Assembly: GCA_027485075.1 (NCBI GenBank)
Contig: JAIXRT010000271.1
Span: forward strand, 1-29,621
DNA length: 29,621 nt
DNA from: Cytophagaceae bacterium
Lineage (GTDB): Bacteria; Bacteroidota; Bacteroidia; Cytophagales; Spirosomataceae
Direction of reading: 5' to 3'
The notes beneath the pieces are model-generated. The model ran no database searches. It was given only the letters and a program-made list of their open reading frames with translations, and was not told where the DNA came from. Below are positions 16,367 through 24,182 of this stretch, piece by piece (position 1 is the stretch's first letter; every line of letters starts with the position of its first letter). Both the position numbers and the translations under genes were made by a program.

Positions 16367-17176
16367 CTAACGTTGAAAACCTTGTAATTTAATTTCAGTC
16401 AATTTTCGTTTTGTATCCATAGGGAAATCACCTTTCATCATCCAATCGTAGTAAGAAGGATCTGATTTAAGTACTTCCAAAATAGGTCTACCAATATGTT
16501 TGCCAAAATTAAAAACGGCAATTTGATCTTTGTTGTAAACCATTCGATTTGCGAAATCAATCGAATTTGAGGCGCTCAATTCATGTAATTTATTCACGTC
16601 ATTTTGAATCGGGAAATATTCCTTTCCTTCAGCATCTTTTATGCTGGTGTTCGCATAGCGTTTCACTTGTGCATTTAACACTTCCAGCGTTGCTAGCACA
16701 TCCGCTTCAGCACCGTGTGCACCTACTAGTTCCTTGTCGCAATAGAATCGGAATGCAGCCGTTAAATTACGGGGCTCCATCATATGAAAAATACGTTGGG
16801 CATCCACCAATTTTCGATTTTTCATATCAAAATCTACATCATTGCGCAGGAATTCTTCCACCAACATAGGCACATCAAATCGGTTCGAATTAAATCCGGC
16901 TAAATCGCAACCATCTAAAAACGTGGCTAGTGATTTCGCTACTTGCTTGAAATTAGGCTCATTTTGAACATCGGCATCATAGATTCCGTGAACTAATGAA
17001 GCCTCTAATGGAATTGGAATACCTGGATTTACCCGTCTTGTTTTTACCTCTACAGAGCCATCAATATTGGCTTTAGCAATCGATATTTCGACGATTCGGT
17101 CGCGATTGACCATAATTCCCGTGGTTTCTAAATCGAAAAAGGCCAGCGGTCTTTTGAGTTGCAGTTGATGCTCCAT
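16367..17176 (-). CDS. DnaQ-like 3'-5' exonuclease with ExoX-type C-terminal domain
   Basis: DEDDh exonuclease of 269 residues. The Exo I motif is FFDLETTG (about residues 13-20, the Asp-x-Glu pair). Exo II is GFNSNRFDVPML with the catalytic Asp. Exo III is AHGAEADVLATL, with the His and last Asp. The C-terminal region (about 205-269) with FNFGKHIGRPILEV and YYDWMMKGDFP matches the small domain that follows the nuclease domain in exodeoxyribonuclease X-like proteins. It could act in repair or proofreading; the polymerase it might serve cannot be told. The ATG at 17176 lies close to a -7 box (17199-17206) shared in inverted form with the divergent HAD gene. Confidence 0.92.
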   Translation of the reverse strand: MEHQLQLKRPLAFFDLETTGIMVNRDRIVEISIAKANIDGSVEVKTRRVNPGIPIPLEASLVHGIYDADVQNEPNFKQVAKSLATFLDGCDLAGFNSNRFDVPMLVEEFLRNDVDFDMKNRKLVDAQRIFHMMEPRNLTAAFRFYCDKELVGAHGAEADVLATLEVLNAQVKRYANTSIKDAEGKEYFPIQNDVNKLHELSASNSIDFANRMVYNKDQIAVFNFGKHIGRPILEVLKSDPSYYDWMMKGDFPMDTKRKLTEIKLQGFQR

Positions 17177-17198
17177 AGCTTTTGGAATTTAATAGGCG

Positions 17199-17223
17199 CA
17201 AAGGTAGCTTATTATTACCTTTG
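17199..17223. promoter_or_regulatory. Divergent promoters with perfectly inverted -7 boxes
   Basis: CAAAGGTA (17199-17206) and TACCTTTG (17216-17223) form a perfect eight-base inverted repeat with a nine-base spacer. Each arm is a TAnnTTTG box on its own strand: leftward for the exonuclease (ATG at 17176) and rightward for the HAD phosphatase (ATG at 17228). The right box ends four bases before the ATG, which would make the HAD message nearly or fully leaderless. No TTTG is found at the usual distance for either direction. Confidence 0.5.
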
Positions 17224-17227
17224 TTCG

Positions 17228-17908
17228 ATGAAATTTACCCCTAAAGCAATTTTTTTTGATTGGGATCACACGATATGGGATCACGATCGAAATGCAAACG
17301 AAGTATTAGTAGCATTATTCCAGGAATTCAATTTGCCGCTGGCCGATGAGAATACTATGTGGAATACATTTCAGCAACTAAATGATTCGCTTTGGGAGGA
17401 ATATCAAATGGGGCGTATTTCGCAAAAAACACTTCGGGAAACTAGATTTGTACGTTTTTTTGAGTCACTACAAATAGATGCCCCGGCGCATGAATTTTCA
17501 GAGGCCTACTTACATCTAACACCTCGAAAAACACATCTGATATCTGATTCGTTTGAAGTAGTTGAATTTTTGGCCCAAAAATACCCACTTTATATTTTAA
17601 CGAATGGCTTTAATGATATTCAATGGGTTAAAATTGAGGGTGCCGGCATGCGCCATTTTTTTAAAGAGGTAATTACTTCTGAGACAACTGGTTACAAAAA
17701 ACCGGCTCCGGAATTTTTTGATCATGCATTACAAATAGCAAGGGTCAAACCTGAGGAAGCATTAATGATTGGAGATCATCCGGTAATTGATATTCATGGG
17801 GCGGCGCAGGTCGGAATTGCAGGGATTCATCTGAATCAGCGAAATGTAGCTTCATCATGTGAGATCCAAATTCAAGAAATGCGCGAGTTGCTTGATTGGA
17901 TCAATTAA
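17228..17908 (+). CDS. HAD-superfamily hydrolase, YjjG-like
   Basis: Haloacid dehalogenase-type phosphatase of 226 residues. Motif I is FFDWDHT with nucleophile D11 and acid/base D13, motif II is LTNG (124-127), motif III lysine lies in GYKKPAPEFF (K157 or K158), and motif IV is IGDHPVIDIHGA with D183 and D188. The helical cap after motif I and the overall pattern resemble the YjjG family of pyrimidine nucleoside 5'-monophosphate phosphatases; the substrate is inferred. The frame is open further upstream to 17159, but that extension crosses the promoter region and precedes the HAD fold, so the ATG at 17228 is chosen. Its TAA directly abuts the stop codon of the convergent nuclease gene. Confidence 0.9.
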   Translation: MKFTPKAIFFDWDHTIWDHDRNANEVLVALFQEFNLPLADENTMWNTFQQLNDSLWEEYQMGRISQKTLRETRFVRFFESLQIDAPAHEFSEAYLHLTPRKTHLISDSFEVVEFLAQKYPLYILTNGFNDIQWVKIEGAGMRHFFKEVITSETTGYKKPAPEFFDHALQIARVKPEEALMIGDHPVIDIHGAAQVGIAGIHLNQRNVASSCEIQIQEMRELLDWIN

Positions 17909-18532
17909 TTATTCAAAAAGGGAAAGTTGGTTGTCATTAGCTTTGCGGTCGACGATCTTTTTGTCTCGAATGAATCGCTTATTCTCCTCTAAAAAAGCGG
18001 TAAACTTTTCGATTTGTTCGTATAATGGATTGAAGTCTATGGTGTTCAGATGATATGATTCAACATATACATCCGTGAAATCCGTAATGACATAGTCGAG
18101 TTGTTCAATACCAAATTTCTGCAGACCTAATAAATACAGGTTTTGGTGGTTGTATAAAAATCTTCCGGGTTCGTAGAATGATGTGCTTTTTAAATCAAAG
18201 GCAACATGTTCTCCAACGCCATCTACGTAGCCATAAATTTGGGTGTTTTTATAGCGAGACTCTACATAAAATTGCGTTTTGTATTTATCCGGAATTAAGT
18301 TGCGAGCTTTGTCTATTATCCCTTCCGTAAACAGATCTTCATTTTCCCCTAAGGTTACAGCTCGTTCAAAATCGACGCCTTTTTGCTGGGCTTTTGTCGT
18401 AGGTTTTTTTACTCGATTAATCCGCTCAATCATCTCAATTTCATCCACAATGATTTTACCTTGCGCATCGCGCGTTTGGTTTAAATACAAGGAAAATGAA
18501 TTTAAGAGAGTCGGGTATAGTCGAAAAATCAT
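17909..18532 (-). CDS. PD-(D/E)XK nuclease-superfamily protein
   Basis: A 207-residue protein with the core of a RecB/Cas4-like nuclease: E56 in GVDFERAV, D104 in IYGYVDGVG, the D113-x-K115 pair in AFDLKST, and a Q130-N-L-Y133 segment similar to the QxxxY motif of RecB-type nucleases. The C-terminus ends NQLSLFE, which looks like a clamp-binding (QxxLxxF-type) peptide, an inference from its form. No cysteines are present, so there is no Cas4/AddB-type 4Fe-4S cluster. It is the last gene of a five-gene operon, nine bases from the ferredoxin stop codon to its ATG and in the same frame. The precise DNA substrate is unknown. Confidence 0.82.
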   Translation of the reverse strand: MIFRLYPTLLNSFSLYLNQTRDAQGKIIVDEIEMIERINRVKKPTTKAQQKGVDFERAVTLGENEDLFTEGIIDKARNLIPDKYKTQFYVESRYKNTQIYGYVDGVGEHVAFDLKSTSFYEPGRFLYNHQNLYLLGLQKFGIEQLDYVITDFTDVYVESYHLNTIDFNPLYEQIEKFTAFLEENKRFIRDKKIVDRKANDNQLSLFE

Positions 18533-18538
18533 ACGTAT

Positions 18539-18841
18539 TTATCCGATTTGAAGGCGAGAAACAGGTGTATTATTAACCAAATGTGATTCCGTAATTTCTT
18601 CCACATCGGTTAGCTGAACATTTCCATAAAATACACCTTCAGGGTATACGACCATGGTGGGTCCTTTGCCGCAAAAATCCAAGCACCCTGCTCGTTGAAT
18701 TCTAATTTTTGTATCTAAACCCTGTGCTGCCCAGGTAGCTTTGAATTTGTCAACAAGCTCCATTCCATGTCCGGAACCACAACATTTTTTAGGGGCATCT
18801 TTGTCATTTGAGCAGATAAATACATGTTTTTCGAAGTGCAT
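18539..18841 (-). CDS. Thioredoxin-like [2Fe-2S] ferredoxin
   Basis: A 100-residue electron carrier of the thioredoxin-fold ferredoxin class (COG3411 type). Cluster ligands are probably C10 (VFICSND), C20 or C21 (KKCCGSGHG), and C53 and C57 (RAGCLDFCGKGP), followed by the typical MVVYPEGVFYGNV strand pair. Such proteins donate or accept electrons, but the partner is not evident from the sequence. Its ATG overlaps the TAA of the exonuclease III gene by one base (TAATG), which strongly suggests coupled translation. The extra cysteine pair at 20-21 leaves the exact second ligand open. Confidence 0.92.
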   Translation of the reverse strand: MHFEKHVFICSNDKDAPKKCCGSGHGMELVDKFKATWAAQGLDTKIRIQRAGCLDFCGKGPTMVVYPEGVFYGNVQLTDVEEITESHLVNNTPVSRLQIG

Positions 18842-19614
18842 TAGGAGATTGGTTTAAGTTCAACAACAATAGGGCAATGATCAGAGTGCATCGCATCTGG
18901 TAATATATAGGCATTGTGAATACGTTCTTTTAACGTGTCTGAGGCGAGGTGGTAATCGATGCGCCAACCTAAGTTTTTTCCGCGCGCGCCAGCACGGTAG
19001 CTCCACCAGGAATATTGGTGAGGTTCATCAGAACGAATCAGACGAAAAGTGTCTACAAAGCCATTTTGAATGAAATTTTCCATCCATTCTCTTTCTTCGG
19101 GTAAAAATCCAGAGCTATTGGCATTCCCCTTTGGATTGTGGATATCAATGGCACGGTGACAAATATTATAATCACCTGAAATGATCAGATGAGGAATTTG
19201 AGTTCGTAATTTAGTTGAATACGCATGGAAGTCGGCCAGCCATTCCATCTTAAATGCTTGGCGTTCATCCCCACTTGAGCCTGATGGCATGTAGACACTC
19301 ATCACAGAAACATGATCGAAGTCGATGCGGATAACTCGGCCCTCTGAATCGTATTTTTCAATGCCACATCCGATTTCAACATGATTTGGTTTGAGTTTTG
19401 AAAATATGGCAACGCCAGAATAACCTTTTTTTTGTGCAGAATGCCAGTAGATGTGGTAGCCAAGCGCTTCAATTTCTTGCGTGTCTACTTGCTCGCGATC
19501 CGCTTTAAGTTCTTGAATACAAATAATATCAGCTGCTTGTTCAGCCAACCAAGAAGTGAATCCTTTTTGGATGGCGGCACGAATGCCATTCACATTGTAA
19601 CTGATTATTTTCAT
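18841..19614 (-). CDS. xth: Exodeoxyribonuclease III (AP endonuclease)
   Basis: Exonuclease/endonuclease/phosphatase-fold enzyme of 257 residues acting in base excision repair: it cleaves at abasic sites and removes 3' blocks. Metal and catalytic residues are in place: N7 (SYNVNG), E35 (IQELK), Y108 (VYMPSG), D148 and N150 (SGDYN), D220 (RIDYHL) and the D245-H246 pair (HSDHCP). The length and the start MKIISYNVNGIRAA are family-typical. It is five bases downstream of a gene of unknown function and overlaps the ferredoxin start by one base. Confidence 0.96.
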   Translation of the reverse strand: MKIISYNVNGIRAAIQKGFTSWLAEQAADIICIQELKADREQVDTQEIEALGYHIYWHSAQKKGYSGVAIFSKLKPNHVEIGCGIEKYDSEGRVIRIDFDHVSVMSVYMPSGSSGDERQAFKMEWLADFHAYSTKLRTQIPHLIISGDYNICHRAIDIHNPKGNANSSGFLPEEREWMENFIQNGFVDTFRLIRSDEPHQYSWWSYRAGARGKNLGWRIDYHLASDTLKERIHNAYILPDAMHSDHCPIVVELKPIS

Positions 19615-19619
19615 TTAGA

Positions 19620-19970
19620 TTAAAAGATTTCAGATTCAAAGTAATGCACAATATGTGCTTTCAGCAAGAGATCTTGTTCTTTTAAATTGAGGGTTGGCAC
19701 AGGTTTAACTAAATTCCAATGGGGCCACCCTTCAGAATCTAGTCCTTCTAACTCATAAAACCCACTGTAGCTGAGTACTTTACAGGTAGCAATATGCATC
19801 AAATCTTGCTTCTGTTCTTTTGTAAAATGTACATGACCTTGCCCTAACTCTTGTACGCCAATCAAAAATAGAACGGATTCTAAATCGGTAGGTCGTTTTT
19901 GAAATTGATTTTCAAAAAAGTCTAATACCGCCTCAAATGAAGCGTGCACGATGGCGGGTTCAAATTCCAT
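19620..19970 (-). CDS. Conserved-looking protein of unknown function, 116 residues
   Basis: I do not recognise a characterised family. The protein is soluble, mildly acidic, without signal peptide or membrane segment. It is predicted to be mainly helical in the first half (ESVLFLIGVQELG, then KEQKQDLMHIATCKVLSYSGFYEL) followed by a Trp/Pro-rich segment (GWPHWNLVKPVPTL). The pattern resembles a conserved Bacteroidota protein often annotated as hypothetical. It is packed into the operon with eight bases to the upstream gene and five to xth. Confidence 0.8.
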   Translation of the reverse strand: MEFEPAIVHASFEAVLDFFENQFQKRPTDLESVLFLIGVQELGQGHVHFTKEQKQDLMHIATCKVLSYSGFYELEGLDSEGWPHWNLVKPVPTLNLKEQDLLLKAHIVHYFESEIF

Positions 19971-19978
19971 GGGAATGT

Positions 19979-20596
19979 TTAGGGAACGACAATAGAAACC
20001 TTGAATTTGGATGATTCCAATACGGCTTTTTGTCCTTTGGGATTATTACCAATAAGTACGAGGTTACCTTCAATTTCAGTATCAGACAAATACGTGATGT
20101 TTAGGCGTCCTACCCCATTTTGAACACCTGAACTGTCAGGCATTTTGGCTTCGTAAAAATTGTTTTTATTTCTAAAATCATCCACATTATGAATGATGTT
20201 TCCAATATTTCCAGACTCACCATCTCCAGGAATAAAATAGGTTCCAGGGCCTCTGAGTTGGAATATCTTCACGTAAATAGTCTCTTTGGTTTGCTGATTT
20301 GTGGCAATTAAACTCAATGCTTTTTGGCCTGATTCCAGACGAACACTTGCAGAGACCTCATCACATTGAATTATATGCTCTCCTTCGTGACCGAATTCTA
20401 TTGTGCCGACTAAATAACCTTTTTGCGTAGGCGTGTCGCTAAATGAATTTTCGAAACTGATAATCAGGACAAATAATCCAAGCCCGGTATAGAGAAAATT
20501 AACTGGATTCTCAATATATGATTTAAAGAAAGAACTGATCCAGTTTGTTTTCATAAAACGCTTAAATCCATACTTACGGGAAGTAGAGTTGCTCAT
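19979..20596 (-). CDS. Membrane-anchored beta-rich protein of unknown function
   Basis: A 205-residue protein with one hydrophobic segment (about residues 34-49, FLYTGLGLFVLIISFE) after a basic N-terminal stretch, so it is probably anchored with the N-terminus in the cytoplasm and a C-terminal domain in the periplasm. No lipobox is present. The outer part is rich in beta strands and Gly/Asn turns: GPGTYFIPGDG, then GVGRLNITYLSDTEIEGNLVLIG and a closing strand. This layout resembles secreted Bacteroidota domains such as DUF6252-type proteins, but I cannot assign it. It is the first gene of the five-gene operon and has a full-consensus promoter. Confidence 0.78.
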   Translation of the reverse strand: MSNSTSRKYGFKRFMKTNWISSFFKSYIENPVNFLYTGLGLFVLIISFENSFSDTPTQKGYLVGTIEFGHEGEHIIQCDEVSASVRLESGQKALSLIATNQQTKETIYVKIFQLRGPGTYFIPGDGESGNIGNIIHNVDDFRNKNNFYEAKMPDSSGVQNGVGRLNITYLSDTEIEGNLVLIGNNPKGQKAVLESSKFKVSIVVP

Positions 20597-20640
20597 TGCG
20601 TTAGAAGATTAATAATAATTGAATCAATTTTATTGGACAG

Positions 20641-20671
20641 CAAAAATACGACAAGTTATTTATCAGGCAAA
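20641..20671 (-). promoter_or_regulatory. Promoter of the five-gene xth/ferredoxin/nuclease operon
   Basis: On the minus strand TTTG (20671-20668), 19 bases, then TATTTTTG (20648-20641): a full match to the Bacteroidota consensus, about 45 bases upstream of the first ATG at 20596. Confidence 0.75.
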
Positions 20672-20754
20672 GGCATTTATTGTCCAATTGTAAAATTAAT
20701 TATTTTAAGGTCATTTGTTCCCTATTAAATATAGGCAATGATAGGTCGATTTGG

Positions 20755-20762
20755 TAAATTTG
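20755..20762 (+). promoter_or_regulatory. Candidate -7 box for ispH
   Basis: TAAATTTG fits TAnnTTTG and lies 68 bases before the ispH ATG. No TTTG is found at the standard distance, so confidence is low. The 234-base gap 20597-20830 holds this element and the divergent promoter at 20641-20671; nothing else was seen in it. Confidence 0.3.
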
Positions 20763-20830
20763 AAAACTCTTTAGCGCCATAACAGTTATTTGGGCTGAGA
20801 AATCTAGTTAATTACTTAATTTGAGAGTTC

Positions 20831-22075
20831 ATGAAGTCATTTTCGATTCCTTCGCTATTTAAAAGTAATCTTATTGGTCGAATTAAAGAGGTTCGCCGAC
20901 TTCGTGACAAGCTTAAGCGAGATTTTAGTCCAACCAAACTAGAATTTGGGCCCTTAGAAGTTCACCTTTCCCGTCACTTTGGTTTTTGCTATGGTGTAGA
21001 GAATGCAGTAGAAACAGCTTATCGCATTATCGAAGAAAATCCAGACAAACGTATTTTTTTACTTTCAGAAATGATTCATAATCCAGCGGTTAACGCTGAT
21101 TTATTGGATAGAGGCGTACAATTTTTACAAGACACGAAGGGTTTGCCTCTCATTCCTTATTCTGAACTCAACTCGGAGGACATTGTAATTGTTCCTGCTT
21201 TTGGGACCACGCTTGAAACGCAACAAAAATTACAGTTACAAGGAATTGATACGTATGCTTACGATACAACATGTCCTTTCGTAGAAAAGGTTTGGAATCG
21301 GGCAGATGCAATTGGTAAAAATAACTATACTGTTATAGTGCACGGTAAGCCTAGTCACGAGGAAACGAAAGCAACCTTCTCTCATTCGAAGTCGATAACA
21401 CCTACTTTGGTCATCAAGGATTTATCACAAGCCAAATTGCTCGCTCATTTTATACGTAAAGAACGTTCTGCCGAAGAGTTCTATGACATGTTTGAAGGAC
21501 AATATTCAGTAGGATTTAATCCGGATACAGATTTAGCGCGGCTGGGAGTTGTCAATCAAACGACTATGCTGGCCACAGATACGCAAGAAATTGTAGAATA
21601 TTTACGTGAGGTCATCGTTGACTACTACCAATTAAGTCCTGATCAGGTAACACAACATTTTGCAGATACCCGTGATACGTTGTGTTATGCGACGAATGAT
21701 AATCAAAGTGCAACTTATGGGTTATTGCAAGTGGAGGCAGATTTTGCACTGGTGGCTGGTGGCTACAATTCATCTAATACGGCGCATTTAGTAGATTTAT
21801 GTGCAGAGAAATTACCCACTTACTTTATAAAATCTGCTGATCAATTGGTTTCTAATCAAGAAGTAATTCACTTTAGTAATCGGAAAAAAGCAGAGGTTAA
21901 TTCGGTGGATTTCATTCCAACTAAAGAAAAGGTAGTCGTTTTGTTAACCTGCGGGGCTTCCTGTCCAGACGCTGTGATTGAGGAGATACTTCGAAAATTA
22001 GTCTCTTTTTTCCCGGGCGCAAATGATCCTGACGAAGTTGTTCAGCTGTGGGAAGAATCGTTAGTAAGTAGCTAA
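20831..22075 (+). CDS. ispH: 4-hydroxy-3-methylbut-2-enyl diphosphate reductase, long form
   Basis: Last enzyme of the MEP isoprenoid pathway. It reductively dehydroxylates HMBPP to IPP and DMAPP using a [4Fe-4S] cluster. The three cluster cysteines are C53 (FGFCYGVENAV), C148 (DTTCPFVEKVW) and C285 (DTLCYATNDNQ). Active-site histidines are in EMIHNP (H83) and in HGKPSHEET (H171 and H176). The closing motif is TCGASCPD. With 414 residues it is about 100 longer than the E. coli enzyme (316); the extra length is an N-terminal extension of about 40 residues and internal insertions, as in cyanobacterial and plant-type enzymes. It is a single gene whose 3' end overlaps the convergent kinase gene by 15 bases. 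Confidence 0.95.
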   Translation: MKSFSIPSLFKSNLIGRIKEVRRLRDKLKRDFSPTKLEFGPLEVHLSRHFGFCYGVENAVETAYRIIEENPDKRIFLLSEMIHNPAVNADLLDRGVQFLQDTKGLPLIPYSELNSEDIVIVPAFGTTLETQQKLQLQGIDTYAYDTTCPFVEKVWNRADAIGKNNYTVIVHGKPSHEETKATFSHSKSITPTLVIKDLSQAKLLAHFIRKERSAEEFYDMFEGQYSVGFNPDTDLARLGVVNQTTMLATDTQEIVEYLREVIVDYYQLSPDQVTQHFADTRDTLCYATNDNQSATYGLLQVEADFALVAGGYNSSNTAHLVDLCAEKLPTYFIKSADQLVSNQEVIHFSNRKKAEVNSVDFIPTKEKVVVLLTCGASCPDAVIEEILRKLVSFFPGANDPDEVVQLWEESLVSS

Positions 22076-22945
22076 AATTTTATTGACCGCCGGTAAATAT
22101 CCCTCTCCAAATAAGTTTACATGTACCATGAGTGGGTATAAATTATAGAGTGGAATGCGTTCGTGAAATCCTATTTCAATGGGGAACGTGGCGTTATATG
22201 CCTCATAAAATTTGGTATCAAATCCACCAAACATTGTCGTGAAAGCTAATTCTGCTTCACGCAAACCATAATAACAGCATGGGTCCACAAGTGTGACAAG
22301 CCCTTTTTCGTTGACCATCGCATTTCCCGCCCATAAATCTCCATGAATTAATGCAGGTGACTCATGTGGTAATAAATCAGGCAGTTTCTCGTATAGTATT
22401 TGAAAGTTATCGGCTATTTCAGGAGTGATTTTCCGGTCATATAAGGCACGATCAACCTGTTTGTTAAGTCGGTTTTCTATAAAGAATGCGACTCCATCTT
22501 TTTGCCATGAATTTTCTTGGGTAGCAGCACCAATAAAATTAGTATAGTCTAAGCCATGCCCAAGGGAGGAAGTATTTTTATGTAAATGAGCTAATCTTTC
22601 ACCAAAATCATGCCAATAATTTGCATGCTTATCAGCCGATTCAATGCACTCCATCATCAAATATTCCTTTTCATCGAGTTGGCCTACTCCTAATACTTGT
22701 GGCACCTGGATAGCTCCAGTCTCATGGATCATTTGTAAATTTTTGGCCTCTGCTTCAAATAGACCTTGATGATCGCCTTGGGTCCATTTAATGAAATATT
22801 CGGTGTTTTTAACGCGCAACCTAACAGCCAAGTTGAAATTTCCCCCATAGAAAAATTGGAAGTCATCAATTTGGGTTGACTCCCCAGTGTGTTTGCTCAA
22901 AATTTGGGCAATAAACTGATATTGTTCTTGGGATTGTTGGGACAT
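22061..22945 (-). CDS. Fructosamine/ketosamine-3-kinase family protein
   Basis: Protein-kinase-like small-molecule kinase of 294 residues. It has the brake/loop segment FFYGGNFNLAVRL, a candidate ATP-binding lysine K53, the catalytic loop LIHGDLWAGN (D203, N208) and the metal-binding D221 in LVDPCCYYGLREAELAFTTMFGGF. This combination is typical of fructosamine-3-kinases, which phosphorylate glycated lysines on proteins so that the sugar falls off; activity on other ketosamines is possible. It is the last gene of the rpmH operon, 29 bases after DUF2480, and overlaps the ispH end. Confidence 0.92.
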   Translation of the reverse strand: MSQQSQEQYQFIAQILSKHTGESTQIDDFQFFYGGNFNLAVRLRVKNTEYFIKWTQGDHQGLFEAEAKNLQMIHETGAIQVPQVLGVGQLDEKEYLMMECIESADKHANYWHDFGERLAHLHKNTSSLGHGLDYTNFIGAATQENSWQKDGVAFFIENRLNKQVDRALYDRKITPEIADNFQILYEKLPDLLPHESPALIHGDLWAGNAMVNEKGLVTLVDPCCYYGLREAELAFTTMFGGFDTKFYEAYNATFPIEIGFHERIPLYNLYPLMVHVNLFGEGYLPAVNKILATY

Positions 22946-22974
22946 AGCTTAAAAATCAAGGACAAATCTAGGAA

Positions 22975-23496
22975 TTATTTTTTGGGTAGCGCAGGTTTTT
23001 TGAAAAGAGGAACCGTACTACATGGCTCACCAAAAAATATGCTTTTCGCAACGGGTTGTAATTTTTGCATTAGCGCAACATAGGCATCGGTAGGTACGGC
23101 CTCCTTTGAACAGCCTTTGATTACGATTCGTGTATCTTGAAATTCTGCGGCATCAATCGAGTCAATTTTGCTTAGATATAACGTTTTTTCTAAATCAGCT
23201 AGATTGCCAAAAATGGCTAAACGTGCGACAGGGTTAAGATAGCTAGCGGCCAACATATATGCCCAGGTGGGAATGATGGCGTCTGCGGTACAACCGATGG
23301 CAACGAATTTATCTTGGTATGCCGACCAGTCATGCCCGGCCAAAAATTCGCGATATTCTTTTTCTTTCAAGGCTAAACCCATGAACAGGAGTGGAGCTAA
23401 ATCGAAAAAGATCCGTTCGCCAGGTGTACGCATGGTTTCTAAATCCAATTGAATTAAGCCACTTTGATTGACGCGATTGATGATAGGCTCTTCCAT
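22975..23496 (-). CDS. DUF2480 family protein
   Basis: A 173-residue soluble protein starting MEEPIINRVNQSGLIQLDLE, which I recognise as the conserved opening of DUF2480, a family essentially confined to Bacteroidota. Other conserved-looking parts are FDLAPLLFMGLALKEKE, a stretch with AIGCTADAIIPTWAYM, and RIVIKGCSKEAVPTDAYV near the C-terminus. No catalytic motif is evident, and the function is not known. Its ATG is separated from the tsaB stop by one base, so the two are tightly coupled. Confidence 0.9.
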   Translation of the reverse strand: MEEPIINRVNQSGLIQLDLETMRTPGERIFFDLAPLLFMGLALKEKEYREFLAGHDWSAYQDKFVAIGCTADAIIPTWAYMLAASYLNPVARLAIFGNLADLEKTLYLSKIDSIDAAEFQDTRIVIKGCSKEAVPTDAYVALMQKLQPVAKSIFFGEPCSTVPLFKKPALPKK

Positions 23497-23497
23497 A

Positions 23498-24178
23498 TTA
23501 ACTTTTGGATGTTTTGGGTTTTGTACCCATAAATTCTTTTAGATAGTTGGGCTCAGTCGTAACGATTGGCGCAAATATGTTGTTCTGAAATTGCTCGAAT
23601 GCAAGTAATCCCATGTTTTTTGCTTCAGGAAATGGGTGAGCCTCCGAAAATTCAACAAGGGGATGTTGGCATGTTTCTTGCCATTTCAAAGCGCCATTTC
23701 CGAATGCGATTATATTTTGATTGATCGATTGAAATGTGTCGGGTTCCAAAATGACCGCTTGAGTTTCTAACACAGTTGTTTCGTTTTTCGGATCCAAAAT
23801 AGCTGCATAAACTTCCATACGCCTAGCATCGATCATGGGAAGCAAGAGGCTATTTGTATTTTTGTCCCAAGCAGCAGCCATGATTTCTAGTGTATTTAAG
23901 ACAATTAGAGGGAGGTCAAGACCAAAGCAAAGGCCTTTGGCTGTAGCTAATCCAATGCGTAGCCCTGTGTATGAACCGGGCCCATTCGATATGGCAATGG
24001 CAGCTAATTGGTTTGCTTGTACTTCAGCTTTTTGGAGCGTCTCTTCGATTAATCGGGTTAGTTTTTTGCCATGAACACCTTCTTCTTGCGACTCACATGA
24101 ATAGCATAACTTACCGTGTTGATGTAGGGCAACAGAACAGAGGGGAGTCGTCGTTTCGATGGAAAGAATGTAAGTCAT
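23498..24178 (-). CDS. tsaB: tRNA threonylcarbamoyladenosine biosynthesis protein TsaB
   Basis: Non-catalytic ASKHA-fold partner of TsaD in making the t6A37 modification of ANN-decoding tRNAs. The 226-residue protein opens ILSIETTTPLCSVAL and contains the family signature ISNGPGSYTGLRIGLATAKGL (around residues 64-84). The His-rich metal motif that distinguishes TsaD is absent, as expected for TsaB. It lies four bases after the S41 peptidase and one base before DUF2480. Confidence 0.95.
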   Translation of the reverse strand: MTYILSIETTTPLCSVALHQHGKLCYSCESQEEGVHGKKLTRLIEETLQKAEVQANQLAAIAISNGPGSYTGLRIGLATAKGLCFGLDLPLIVLNTLEIMAAAWDKNTNSLLLPMIDARRMEVYAAILDPKNETTVLETQAVILEPDTFQSINQNIIAFGNGALKWQETCQHPLVEFSEAHPFPEAKNMGLLAFEQFQNNIFAPIVTTEPNYLKEFMGTKPKTSKS

Positions 24179-24182
24179 TAGC

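Noticed and set aside
17159..17227. Longer start for the HAD gene at 17159
   Set aside because: The extension precedes the family-typical N-terminus and spans the divergent promoter region.
17909..18532. Reading the PD-(D/E)XK protein as Cas4
   Set aside because: It lacks the cysteines for a 4Fe-4S cluster and there is no CRISPR context.
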